Below, in pieces: positions 17,782 through 25,949 of a stretch of 64,000 nt of DNA. Origin of the DNA: Nocardia beijingensis NBRC 16342 (GTDB lineage Bacteria; Actinomycetota; Actinomycetes; Mycobacteriales; Mycobacteriaceae); NCBI RefSeq assembly GCF_001612785.1, contig NZ_BDBC01000053.1, positions 56,467-120,466 of the forward strand, written 5' to 3'. The position numbers and the translations under genes are program-made. Every line of letters begins with the position of its first letter. The stretch's first letter is position 1. A model generated the notes under the pieces. That model was not told the origin of the DNA. It made no database searches and was given only the letters and a program-made list of their open reading frames with translations.

Positions 17782-17911
17782 GGGTCTCCAGTCTCCTTCG
17801 GCGAGGGATTGTCGTTCTTGCGGCGATCTCGTTGCGCACGGCAGGCGCCTGTGACGTAGAGCAAGGCAGAGCGGCACCTATCCTGCCTTATTCGGTTGGA
17901 GCGGCAGCAGA

Positions 17912-17954
17912 AGGCCCCCCGTCAACCGGCGTTCCTTCGGTCGGCGGGGGGCCT
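17912..17954 (-). terminator. Strong hairpin after tsf
   Basis: A perfect 10-bp GC-rich stem pairs AGGCCCCCCG (17912-17921) with CGGGGGGCCT (17945-17954). It begins 24 bases past the tsf stop in the direction of transcription. The T run is weak, but position and strength suggest termination or attenuation between tsf and pyrH. Confidence 0.65.
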
Positions 17955-17977
17955 GCACGCTGGAGGTGCGGCGAAAC

Positions 17978-18802
17978 TCAGTTCGCGCCGACCTCGAAGC
18001 GGGCGAAGCGGGTGACGGTGACACCGGCCTCGTCCAGCAGCGCCTTGACGGTCTTCTTGGAGTCGGTGACCGACGACTGCTCGAGCAGCACGACGTCCTT
18101 GAAGAAGCCGTTGACCCGGCCTTCGGTGATCTTCGGCAGCGCGGCTTCCGGCTTGCCCTCCTCGCGAGCGGTCTGCTCGGCGATACGGCGCTCGTTCTCC
18201 ACGACGTCGGCCGGAACCTCGTCGCGGCTCACGTACTTCGCCTTGAGCGCGGCCACCTGCATGGCGGCGGCGCGGGCGGCCTCGGCCGCGGCGTCGCCCT
18301 CACCGGTGTACTCGACCAGCACGCCGACGGCCGGCGGCAGGTCGGAGGCACGCTTGTGCAGGTAGACGGCGACCGGGCCGTCCAGCGAGATGACGCGGCG
18401 CAGCTCCAGCTTCTCGCCGATCTTCGCGGCGAGCGCCTGCACGGCCTCGTCGACGGTCTTGCCGCCCAGGTCCAGCGCCTTCAGCGTGTCCAGGTCGCCC
18501 GGCTTCGCCGCCGCCGCCGCGGTGACGACCTGCTCGGCCAGCTGCTGGAACTCCGCGTTCTTGGCGACGAAGTCGGTCTCGGAGTTGATCTCGACCATGA
18601 CGCCGTCCTTGGCGGCGACCAGGCCTTCGGCGGTGGTGCGCTCGGCACGCTTGCCGACGTCCTTGGCGCCCTTGATGCGCAGCAGCTCGACGGCCTTGTC
18701 GAAGTCACCGTCGGTCTCGGCCAGCGCGTTCTTGCAGTCCATCATCCCGGAGCCGGTCAGCTCCCGGAGCCGCTTCACATCGGCAGCGGTGTAGTTCGCC
18801 AT
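17978..18802 (-). CDS. tsf: Elongation factor Ts
   Basis: EF-Ts is the GDP/GTP exchange factor for EF-Tu. The 274-residue protein begins with ANYTAADVKRLRELTGSGMM and contains the TDFVAKN core motif that contacts EF-Tu. The start ATG 18802 is preceded by GGAGG. It follows rpsB, the near-universal bacterial order, separated here by a 171-base spacer with a perfect hairpin. Confidence 0.97.
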   Translation of the reverse strand: MANYTAADVKRLRELTGSGMMDCKNALAETDGDFDKAVELLRIKGAKDVGKRAERTTAEGLVAAKDGVMVEINSETDFVAKNAEFQQLAEQVVTAAAAAKPGDLDTLKALDLGGKTVDEAVQALAAKIGEKLELRRVISLDGPVAVYLHKRASDLPPAVGVLVEYTGEGDAAAEAARAAAMQVAALKAKYVSRDEVPADVVENERRIAEQTAREEGKPEAALPKITEGRVNGFFKDVVLLEQSSVTDSKKTVKALLDEAGVTVTRFARFEVGAN

Positions 18803-18863
18803 TCTCGGCGAGCCTCCTTCGGAGAAGTGTGAGTGTTGGCAGCGGTGATCACGATGGCACTCG

Positions 18864-18908
18864 CCCGTGAACGCCGCCGGAACTGTGCCCGACCGCGGCG
18901 TTCACGGG
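18864..18908 (-). terminator. Perfect 14-bp hairpin between rpsB and tsf
   Basis: CCCGTGAACGCCGC (18864-18877) pairs exactly with GCGGCGTTCACGGG (18895-18908) around a 17-base loop. It lies in the rpsB-tsf spacer without a T run. It could be a partial terminator or attenuator that lowers tsf relative to rpsB, or an mRNA processing or stability element. Confidence 0.55.
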
Positions 18909-18973
18909 CCCCGCGTGGTTGCGCAAGCTACTGCCTCCGGGACCGTTCGCTGACGCCGCGGTGGTGACGAGTC

Positions 18974-19810
18974 TCAGGCTTCGGCCGACGCTTCGGCCGA
19001 CGCTTCGGCCGAGGTCTCGGCGGCCTCGGCGCCGGGGGCGGCCTGCGCGAGCAGCTCCTGCTCCCACTCGGCCAGCGGCTCGCCCGCGCCCGCCTCCGGC
19101 TTCTCGTCGCCCGAGGACAGACCGGCGCGCGCCTGCACGCCCTCGGCCACCGCGGAGGCGACGACCTTGGTCAGCAGGGCGGCGGAACGGATCGCGTCGT
19201 CGTTACCCGGGATCGGGTAGTCGACCAGGTCGGGGTCGCAGTTGGTGTCCAGGATCGCGATGACCGGGATGTTCAGCTTGCGCGCCTCGCCGACGGCGAT
19301 GTGCTCCTTGTTGGTGTCGACGACCCAGATGGCCGAGGGCACCTTCTGCATGTCGCGGATACCGCCGAGGGTGCGCTCCAGCTTGTTCATCTCACGCGTG
19401 AGCATGAGGATTTCCTTCTTGGTGCGACCCTCGAAGCCACCGGTCTGCTCCATGGCCTCGAGCTCCTTGAGGCGCTGCAGACGCTTGTGCACGGTGGAGA
19501 AGTTGGTGAGCATGCCGCCCAGCCAGCGCTGGTTGACGTAGGGCATCCCGACGCGAGTCGCCTCGGCCGCGATCGACTCCTGGGCCTGCTTCTTGGTGCC
19601 GACGAAGAGGACGGTGCCACCGTGGGCGACGGTCTCCTTGACGAACTCGTAGGCCTTGTCGATGTAGGTCAGCGTCTGCTGCAGGTCGATGATGTAGATG
19701 CCGTTGCGGTCGGTGAAGATGAACCGCTTCATCTTCGGGTTCCAGCGCCGGGTCTGGTGTCCGAAGTGCGCGCCGCTGTCGAGCAGCTGCTTCATGGTTA
19801 CGACAGCCAT
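18974..19810 (-). CDS. rpsB: 30S ribosomal protein S2
   Basis: S2 of the small ribosomal subunit. The 278-residue protein starts MAVVTMKQLLDSGAHFGHQT and shows the S2 core, including RWNPKMKRFIF. The C-terminus is an Ala/Glu-rich acidic tail ending in three SAEA repeats; the DNA there (18974-19020) repeats CGGCCGACGCTT. The tail is longer than in many S2 proteins and likely disordered. It is the first gene of the rpsB-tsf unit. Confidence 0.97.
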   Translation of the reverse strand: MAVVTMKQLLDSGAHFGHQTRRWNPKMKRFIFTDRNGIYIIDLQQTLTYIDKAYEFVKETVAHGGTVLFVGTKKQAQESIAAEATRVGMPYVNQRWLGGMLTNFSTVHKRLQRLKELEAMEQTGGFEGRTKKEILMLTREMNKLERTLGGIRDMQKVPSAIWVVDTNKEHIAVGEARKLNIPVIAILDTNCDPDLVDYPIPGNDDAIRSAALLTKVVASAVAEGVQARAGLSSGDEKPEAGAGEPLAEWEQELLAQAAPGAEAAETSAEASAEASAEA

Positions 19811-20188
19811 GGCTCCCGTATCTCTCTTTCGTTGCCGGTTGACGCAGCGAATCGGCGATCCGCTGCCCTGGCGCCACCGAATCGTCGGACCCGACCACGA
19901 AGGTGGGGACCAGCCGGCGATTCACTGTTCCGAACACGCTGCCGCGAACCCAATGGTCTCGAGCTCGATTCGAACAGCGCCGCTGGGGACAAGCACGGGT
20001 GGCGCGCGAAGTCGGTCCATGCATGCACAGACCGCCCGATCAGTTTACGACCTCCCGGCACCAGATCTAAATCGGTCCCATCGGACGGCTTCGACCAGGC
20101 GGAACGGCGGCTTTCCACAGTCGAGCCGGTTATCCCCAGTCCGCACATCGAGCCATCGGCGAGGCCGCGATCGCGGAAGGGTGGAGCC
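19811..20188. other. Divergent intergenic region upstream of rpsB
   Basis: No gene was recognised in these 378 bases. The region must hold the rpsB promoter and any 5' leader, plus the promoter of the small secreted protein on the other strand. A minus-strand TAAACT (20042-20047) could be a -10 box, but no good -35 box goes with it. No known S2 leader structure could be confirmed by eye. Confidence 0.4.
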
Positions 20189-20464
20189 ATGAAACCGATC
20201 TCCACTACGACCACCTTTCTCGTCCCGCTGTTCTTCGTGCTCGGTTTGGTGACCGCGCCGCCGGTCGGGGCCGACACTCCTACCGCGAAACCCGCGCCGG
20301 GGGCGTGCACGGGATCGGCGTGCCTGCCGTCGCTGTCCCACCTGCCGCGGCGCACGCCGCAGCCCTTCCGTCAATCCGGGCGCGGCGGTGACGAGCGGCT
20401 CGAAACGGCTTCGGCCTCCGGGAGCGACCTGTGCGCACCGCCCGCGCCCCTCTGCGGCGCGTAG
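20189..20464 (+). CDS. Small secreted cysteine-containing protein
   Basis: A 91-residue protein with a signal peptide (about residues 1-28, ending VGADT) after GTGGAG upstream of ATG 20189. The mature part is Pro-rich with four cysteines (ACTGSACL near residues 39-46; DLCAPPAPLC near the end), which could form two disulfides. No family was recognised. It lies 23 bases before the M23 peptidase gene and is probably cotranscribed with it. Confidence 0.5.
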   Translation: MKPISTTTTFLVPLFFVLGLVTAPPVGADTPTAKPAPGACTGSACLPSLSHLPRRTPQPFRQSGRGGDERLETASASGSDLCAPPAPLCGA

Positions 20465-20487
20465 CCGGGTCTTCCGGCCCGGCACGC

Positions 20488-21522
20488 ATGAGCGGCGCGA
20501 AGGCCATACGGGGTGGTCGGCGCATTTCCTCGGCGCTGGTGCTCGGCGTCGCCGCGATCGTCGCGGCGACGCCGAGCGCGACAGCCCGTCCCGAAGGACG
20601 ATTCGACTGGCCGCTGCAACCGCGCCCCGCGGTGGTGCGGCGCTTCGACAAACCCGCGCAGAACTGGCTGCCGGGCCATCGCGGGGTCGATCTGGCCGGT
20701 GCCGAGGGCCAGGCCGTGCTCGCGGCGGGGGAAGGGATCGTCGTTTTCGCCGGAACGGTGGCAGGCAAGCCGGTCGTGTCCATCGACCACCCCGGCGGGC
20801 TGCGCACGACCTACGAGCCCGTTCGCGCCGAAGTCCCCGTGGGTAGGCGGGTCGGGCGCGGTGCCCGCATCGGCACGCTGGAGTCCGGGCATCCGGGATG
20901 CGTGGCGGCCTGTCTGCACTGGGGAGCCCGCATCGAGGGCGGTCGCCGCAACCGTGAGTATCTGGATCCGCTCGGGCTTCTGCGCCTCACTCCCCTGCGG
21001 CTCAAACCAGTGCGTCCCGCATCAGGCGCCGGACGATCCTCCGCGCATCGGTCGGCTGCCTCGTCCACCGGCGTGTCGGAGGTGGAAGGTGGCGAGACCG
21101 CAGGGGCTGGGGTGAAGATCAGGGCATGGCGGATGGGCTGGAGCCGTTCACGTACTCCGAAGTCGGCGCGACCCGGGGGGTGCTGCCGGAGGGCTATCAC
21201 GGGCTGCGGCTGCGGCGACGCATCGGGCGGGGGCGCGCGCTGTTCGAGCGGGCGGGCACGGAGATCCTGGCCTACCGCGTGCAGAAGGGCACGGGCATCT
21301 TCCGATCCGCCGACACTGCGACGGCCGAGCCCGGCACCGCCATCACCGTGCGGCTCGGCCTCGGCCCGCTCGGGGTCACCGCCCCGTGCCGCGTGGTGTA
21401 CGTCCTCGACGAACCCGACCGGCGGGGCTTCGCCTACGGGACCCTGCCGGGCCACCCGGCCTCCGGCGAGGAACTGTTCGCCGTCGAGTACGACTCCGCC
21501 GACGACACGGTGTACGGGCTGA
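20488..21522 (+). CDS. M23 (LytM-like) peptidase with abnormal 3' extension
   Basis: A secreted M23-type peptidase, likely acting on peptidoglycan; the homologue beside rpsB in M. tuberculosis is Rv2891. A signal peptide (about 1-34) is followed by the LytM fold, with His64 and Asp68 (GHRGVDLAG) and His144 in CLHWGARI. The first His of the usual H-x-H is a Cys here, as I recall in related actinobacterial proteins. The natural end is expected near residue 176 (LLRLTPLRLKPV). Instead the frame runs on to 21522, overlapping the next same-strand gene by 397 bases with Ser/Arg/Pro-rich shadow-like sequence. A lost stop or a frameshift near 21010-21110 is likely. Confidence 0.7.
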   Translation: MSGAKAIRGGRRISSALVLGVAAIVAATPSATARPEGRFDWPLQPRPAVVRRFDKPAQNWLPGHRGVDLAGAEGQAVLAAGEGIVVFAGTVAGKPVVSIDHPGGLRTTYEPVRAEVPVGRRVGRGARIGTLESGHPGCVAACLHWGARIEGGRRNREYLDPLGLLRLTPLRLKPVRPASGAGRSSAHRSAASSTGVSEVEGGETAGAGVKIRAWRMGWSRSRTPKSARPGGCCRRAITGCGCGDASGGGARCSSGRARRSWPTACRRARASSDPPTLRRPSPAPPSPCGSASARSGSPPRAAWCTSSTNPTGGASPTGPCRATRPPARNCSPSSTTPPTTRCTG

Positions 21523-21638
21523 TCGTGGCGTTCTCCCGCCCTGCCACCTGGTACACCCGGCTCGGCGGACCCGTGGTGCGACTGATCCAGCGCTTCGTCG
21601 CGGGCCGCTACCTGGCGACGTTGCCCACCTCCGCGTGA
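21126..21638 (+). CDS. DUF1990 family protein
   Basis: A 170-residue soluble protein starting at ATG 21126. The segments FTYSEVGATRG, GTGIFRSA and RFVAGRYLATL are typical of DUF1990, a family of unknown function common in actinobacteria and plants. It overlaps the extended frame of the M23 gene, but its own sequence is well conserved, so this is the real frame here. It is convergent with the alkylsulfatase. Confidence 0.85.
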   Translation: MADGLEPFTYSEVGATRGVLPEGYHGLRLRRRIGRGRALFERAGTEILAYRVQKGTGIFRSADTATAEPGTAITVRLGLGPLGVTAPCRVVYVLDEPDRRGFAYGTLPGHPASGEELFAVEYDSADDTVYGLIVAFSRPATWYTRLGGPVVRLIQRFVAGRYLATLPTSA

Positions 21639-21914
21639 AGACGGACGGCAGCTACCGGGCTGTCGTTCGGTGACGGTGCTTCGACGGACTATCCGGCTCC
21701 GGACAGGGCAGATTTCCTCAGCACGCTCGGCGGCGGCGCGATTCCGGCCCTGGCTACACGGCACCGGCAGCGTCGCGCAGCCGCCGGTGCCGCCGGACGA
21801 GCGACCGGGGTGCGTGCCCGCGCAGTACCGCATCTTGCTAACCGGCTTTCCCGCCCAGGACGGAACGGCGCCGATGGTGCCCCCGGCTGCCCGGTGGCAC
21901 ACAGAGAAAGGCGG

Positions 21915-23816
21915 CTACGGTGTGACGATCGCGAAGTCGGGGTCAGGGGCGTCGAAGATGTCGGCCAGTTCGGCGAGCTTGGTGACGTCTCCCTCGATGA
22001 CGATGTCGCCCGCCGCCGCGGCGACGCCGAAGTCTTCGCCGGCCAGCAACACCCGGATCAATGTGGCCTTGCTCAGGGTGAAGGTGGCATCGGCCTCCGG
22101 CAGGGCCATGCCGGAGGCGACGTCGAAGTGGGTGAGGCGGCCGTTGCGCATCTCGAGCCGGTGGGTGCGGGCCTGGTCGGTGAGGATCCAGTCCGTCACC
22201 AGCCGAAGGTCCCAGGCCTTCGGTCCGTCGACGCGCAGCGCCAACGCGTCGAAGATCTGGTCGGCGGACAGCGCCGCCACCATGGTCGGCGATTCGGTTT
22301 TGGTCGGCGTGCCGAACGAGCCGTAGCGCAGCTCGTAGGCTCCGCTGAGATAGAAGTTGCGCCAGGTGGCGTTCTCCGCGCCGTAGCCGAGCTGCTCGAA
22401 GGTGCTGGCCTGCAAGTGTTTCGCGGCATCGTTGTCCGGATCGGCGAAGATCACGTAGTTGAGCACCTGTGCCACCCAGCGGTAGTCCCCGGCGTCGTAG
22501 CAGGCCCGTGCTTTGCGCAGGATCTCCTCCGCGCCGCCCATGAATTCCACATGCCTGCGGGCGGATTCGACCGGCGGATGCTCCCACAGATGGGCGGGGT
22601 TGCCGTCGAACCATCCCATGTAGCGCTGGTAGATGGCCTTCACATTGTGGCTGACCGAGCCGTAGTAGCCGCGGGTATGCCACGCCTGGGCGATGGCGGG
22701 AGGGAGGGTGACCAGCTCGGCGATCTCGGCGCCGACGTAGCCCTGGTTCAGCAGGCGGACGGTCTGGTCGTGCAGGTATCCGTACAGATCCCGTTGCTGC
22801 GAAAGGAATTCCACCAAGCGGTCGGTGCCCCAGGTCGGCCAGTGGTGCGAGGTGAAGACGACGTCGGAGTCACGGGCGAACAGGTTGATCGCCTCGGTCA
22901 GGTATTTCGCCCAGACGTTCGCGTCGCGCACCAGCGCACCGCGCAACGTGAGCACATTGTGCTGGGTGTGGGTCGCGTTCTCCGCCATGCACAACGCGCG
23001 GTGGTCGGGAAAATGGAAGTTCATCTCCGCGGGCGCCTCGGTGCCTGGCGTGAGCTGGAAGACCATCCGGATGCCGTCGATCGTCTTCTCCTCGCCGGTG
23101 GCGGTGATGTCGACGGTCGGCGGGATCAACGTGACCGTGCCGACCGACGTGGTCTGCCCCAGCCCGGAGCCCACCGCGCCCAGCGGCCCGCGCGGCAGCA
23201 CGGCGCCGTACATGTACCCCGCGCGGCGCGCCATCGCCGTGCCCGCGTAGATGTTCTCCGCCACCGCGTGTTCCAGGAAGCCCGCGGGCGCCAGCACCGG
23301 GCAGCGCCCCGCCTCGACCGCTTCCACAGTGGTGACGCCACCCGCCCCGCCGAAATGGTCGGCGTGCGAATGGGTGTAGATCAGCCCGGTCACCGGGCGG
23401 TCGCCACGATGCGCGCGGTAGAGCGCGAGACCGGCCGCCGCGGTCTCCACCGAGATAAGTGGATCGATCACGAGCACTCCGGTATCGCCTTCGACCAGCG
23501 TCATATTGGAGATGTCGAAACCGCGGATCTGGTAGATGCCCTCGCAGACTTCGTACAACCCCTGGCGCACCGCGAGACCCGACTGCCGCCACAGGCTCGG
23601 ATGGACCGAGACCGGGCAGGGCTCACGCAGGAACGAGTAGGAGTCGTTGTCCCACACGACGGTTCCGTCTTCGGAGGTGATCACGCCGGGATCGAGCGCG
23701 GCGATGAAGCCGCGATCGGCGTCGGCCGGATCGGTCGTGTCGCCGAACGGCAGTGCGGCGGCCGCACGCTCGTGCTCCGCGACGATGAAACCGCTCGGCT
23801 CGCTCGCTGTGCACAT
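21915..23816 (-). CDS. SdsA1-like alkylsulfatase (metallo-beta-lactamase fold)
   Basis: A 633-residue enzyme of the type III alkylsulfatase group that hydrolyses sulfate esters such as dodecyl sulfate. The binuclear zinc motif THSHADHFGG gives His149, His151, Asp153 and His154. A dimerisation region and a C-terminal SCP2-like domain (about the last 120 residues) follow, as in SdsA1. ATG 23816 has AGGAGG six bases upstream; the open frame extends further without similarity. It has no signal peptide, so it is probably cytoplasmic. The two DUF202 genes lie upstream on the same strand and may be cotranscribed. Confidence 0.88.
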   Translation of the reverse strand: MCTASEPSGFIVAEHERAAAALPFGDTTDPADADRGFIAALDPGVITSEDGTVVWDNDSYSFLREPCPVSVHPSLWRQSGLAVRQGLYEVCEGIYQIRGFDISNMTLVEGDTGVLVIDPLISVETAAAGLALYRAHRGDRPVTGLIYTHSHADHFGGAGGVTTVEAVEAGRCPVLAPAGFLEHAVAENIYAGTAMARRAGYMYGAVLPRGPLGAVGSGLGQTTSVGTVTLIPPTVDITATGEEKTIDGIRMVFQLTPGTEAPAEMNFHFPDHRALCMAENATHTQHNVLTLRGALVRDANVWAKYLTEAINLFARDSDVVFTSHHWPTWGTDRLVEFLSQQRDLYGYLHDQTVRLLNQGYVGAEIAELVTLPPAIAQAWHTRGYYGSVSHNVKAIYQRYMGWFDGNPAHLWEHPPVESARRHVEFMGGAEEILRKARACYDAGDYRWVAQVLNYVIFADPDNDAAKHLQASTFEQLGYGAENATWRNFYLSGAYELRYGSFGTPTKTESPTMVAALSADQIFDALALRVDGPKAWDLRLVTDWILTDQARTHRLEMRNGRLTHFDVASGMALPEADATFTLSKATLIRVLLAGEDFGVAAAAGDIVIEGDVTKLAELADIFDAPDPDFAIVTP

Positions 23817-23863
23817 TGTCGTCCTCCTGTCGTCTCGGCCAACCTTGCTTGGCCGCCATCCGG

Positions 23864-24172
23864 TCAGGGCAGCGGTTCGAGGAAACCGGCCGCCGCCGCG
23901 GCCAGCGCGACCACGACCACCGCGGCGGCCGTCGCGGCGACAACGCGGCCGCCGTGGGCGTAGCGGCCCCGGCGGAGCTCGCGGTTGCGCAGGTAGCAGG
24001 CTCCCGTCAGCGCCGCCATCGCGATCGCACCGCCGATGGGCGCGATCGCGGCCGCGCGCCATCCGCTGCCGAGCGCCTGATGCGTGAACAGAGTGCCGAC
24101 GACCACCGCCGCCACGGCGGTGCGCCGCCACGCCAGTGCGGTGCGTTCGACGGCGAGATGTGGCGCGCTCAC
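23864..24172 (-). CDS. DUF202 membrane protein (second of pair)
   Basis: A 102-residue protein with the DUF202 signature ERTALAWRRT near the N-terminus and three predicted membrane segments. GTG 24172 overlaps the stop of the upstream DUF202 gene (TGA, 24169-24171), so the two are translationally coupled. Function is unknown in bacteria; DUF202 occurs in small membrane proteins and in eukaryotic Vtc1-type proteins. Confidence 0.8.
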   Translation of the reverse strand: MSAPHLAVERTALAWRRTAVAAVVVGTLFTHQALGSGWRAAAIAPIGGAIAMAALTGACYLRNRELRRGRYAHGGRVVAATAAAVVVVALAAAAAGFLEPLP

Positions 24173-24534
24173 CGCAGCAGCACCGCCACCGCCGCCAGCA
24201 CCGAGACGATCGCGATGCCCGCCGACAGGATCGGCACCAGCACCGTCTCCGGCAGCGCGTCGCCGCGCCGCATGGCCACGCCGATGCGCCGCCAATGCCC
24301 GTAGGCGCCGATGGCGACCACCGCCGCCAAGACCAGGCAACTGAGCGCGATCGCGCGCCGCAATCCCGCGATCCGGAACGACTGGACCAGTGTGTGCACC
24401 GCGACGCCGCCGGCCAGCAGTCCCAGCGACGTCCGCATCCAGGCCAGGAAGGTGCGCTCGTTGGCCAGCGTGAAGCGGTAGTCGAGTTCCTCCTCGCCCT
24501 CTTCCGGCGCGGGCCCGGGGTTCGGCAGGCTCAC
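24169..24534 (-). CDS. DUF202 (YidH-like) membrane protein (first of pair)
   Basis: A 121-residue protein with a Pro/Glu-rich N-terminus, the signature LANERTFLAWMRTSLGLLAGG, and three membrane segments. GTG 24534 is preceded by GAGGCGGC; an ATG at 24621 is an alternative. This is the larger, YidH-like form and its partner is the smaller ERTALAWRRT form. Such pairs usually stand together in actinobacteria. Confidence 0.8.
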   Translation of the reverse strand: MSLPNPGPAPEEGEEELDYRFTLANERTFLAWMRTSLGLLAGGVAVHTLVQSFRIAGLRRAIALSCLVLAAVVAIGAYGHWRRIGVAMRRGDALPETVLVPILSAGIAIVSVLAAVAVLLR

Positions 24535-25088
24535 GCCGCCTCGGTTCGGGTCGAACGACAGCGGATGTCGGGGAATCCGCGCCGCACGCGGGTTCTCCGC
24601 TCGCGCCCGAATGGCAGGCATGCCATTGCGCCGAGCGATGTTCCGAGGCACGGGTGGACGCCGGACTGCACGGTGGTCACGACGCACCACGCTAGTGGGG
24701 TTCGGGGAAGCTCGCGGCCCATCATCACCGGCGGCGGGAACGCCTCCGATTCAGGTACGCGGGCTGGAAACGATGTCGGGGCGAGCGCGCCGACCATGAG
24801 GTGGTCCGGACGGCCGACCGCACACTCGAGGGTTCCGGAACATTTCAGCAATCGAATGAACCGGGCATGTGATGGACGGCGAATCGCTTGCCGATGGCGT
24901 TCACCGTCGCGCGATAACCACAGCTCACCGGCACATATGTCAGCGCAGGTCCGATCGGCGACGATCACGGGCACACTCCATGATTTAGAGCGTTGGCAAA
25001 CAATCTGCTACGTCAGGCTAACCGCCGCCGAGCCGGACCGTCCACGCGCCTCGCCCGCCCGTGACCGGGTGGTTATGCGGCACGGGCG
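24535..25088. other. Intergenic region with no recognised gene
   Basis: The 554 bases between the DUF202 pair and the acetoacetate-decarboxylase-like gene show only open frames without recognisable protein sequence. Base composition falls around 24960-25020 (CATGATTTAGAGC, CAAACAATCTGC), which may mark a promoter or the edge of inserted DNA. No repeat or RNA gene was seen. Confidence 0.4.
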
Positions 25089-25820
25089 TCAGATGACGAT
25101 CGCGTCTTCGAACGTCATCGCCAGTCGCGCGACGGACGAGGACATCAGCGCCCGTCGCGGCAGGCCCAGCGACCGGAGTTCCGCGGCTATCGCATGCTCG
25201 CCCAGCGTCAGTTCCGCCCCGCCGAGACGCGCTCGCATGCCGGAAGGCCGCATTTCCCAGCGCGTGCAGCGGGTGACGCCGTCGATGTGCGAGTAGGCGT
25301 CGAACGAGGACGCGGCGGCGCGGCCGTTCGGGGTCGCGAACCCGGGCCGCACCGTGAGATCCGCGATGAGCTGTCCGTTCTGGTGCAGCGCGCCGCTGCG
25401 CGTCCGGCTGTCGTGATCGACAACGAATTCGGCGAGTTCCTTCGGGAAGCCCCAGATGCCGCGCCCGGCGGCCAAGGTGAAGTCGCCGTCCACCGGCAGC
25501 TTGTGGATCAGGACGCCGGCCCGCCCGGTCGCCAGCGCCCGCAGATCACCGGTGCCGGATGCGGCTGCCGCGGTGTGGTGACGCACCATGAACGAGACGC
25601 CGAACTCGTTGTACGGACCCAGATCGCCGTCGACGTAGTCGACGAAGACCAGGGTGCACATCGCCCGCCCGCCCGGAAGCCGCAGAATTCGCAGGCCGGA
25701 GTAGTCGATGAGGCGTTGCGCGGGCTCGGCGGGCACCAGATAGGTGGCCATGAACGCGTGCGCCAGCCGGATGCGAACCGGCATGCGCACCTCCCGGCCG
25801 AGAACGGTGTGAGTGCTCAC
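25089..25820 (-). CDS. Acetoacetate-decarboxylase-family protein lacking the second active-site lysine
   Basis: A 243-residue protein with ADC-family motifs: GPYNEFGVSFMV and GIWGFPKELAEF. In true acetoacetate decarboxylases two adjacent lysines follow GFP, the first forming the Schiff base. Here the first Lys (127) is kept and the second is Glu128. This could change the reaction, as in ADC-like aldolases and hydratases. GTG 25820 is preceded by GGAAAGGCG. A KstR-like motif lies 64-77 bases upstream, hinting at a role in steroid or lipid breakdown (inference). Confidence 0.8.
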   Translation of the reverse strand: MSTHTVLGREVRMPVRIRLAHAFMATYLVPAEPAQRLIDYSGLRILRLPGGRAMCTLVFVDYVDGDLGPYNEFGVSFMVRHHTAAAASGTGDLRALATGRAGVLIHKLPVDGDFTLAAGRGIWGFPKELAEFVVDHDSRTRSGALHQNGQLIADLTVRPGFATPNGRAAASSFDAYSHIDGVTRCTRWEMRPSGMRARLGGAELTLGEHAIAAELRSLGLPRRALMSSSVARLAMTFEDAIVI

Positions 25821-25883
25821 GTAGACGCCTTTCCGCGCATCGGCGCCGCGTTGCCCCGCGGTATCCTTCCGCCGAATTCCCTA

Positions 25884-25897
25884 TAGAACACGTTCCA
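25884..25897 (-). promoter_or_regulatory. KstR-like operator overlapping a promoter
   Basis: TAGAACACGTTCCA fits the TnnAACnnGTTnnA consensus of KstR, the TetR repressor of cholesterol catabolism in mycobacteria and rhodococci. On the minus strand a TATAGG -10-like hexamer overlaps it. The site is upstream of the acetoacetate-decarboxylase-like gene. The match is by eye to a remembered consensus. Confidence 0.5.
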
Positions 25898-25949
25898 ATT
25901 TATCGGCCCGATACGGTTCCATGGTCGTTTCGGTCATCGAGAACCTGTT

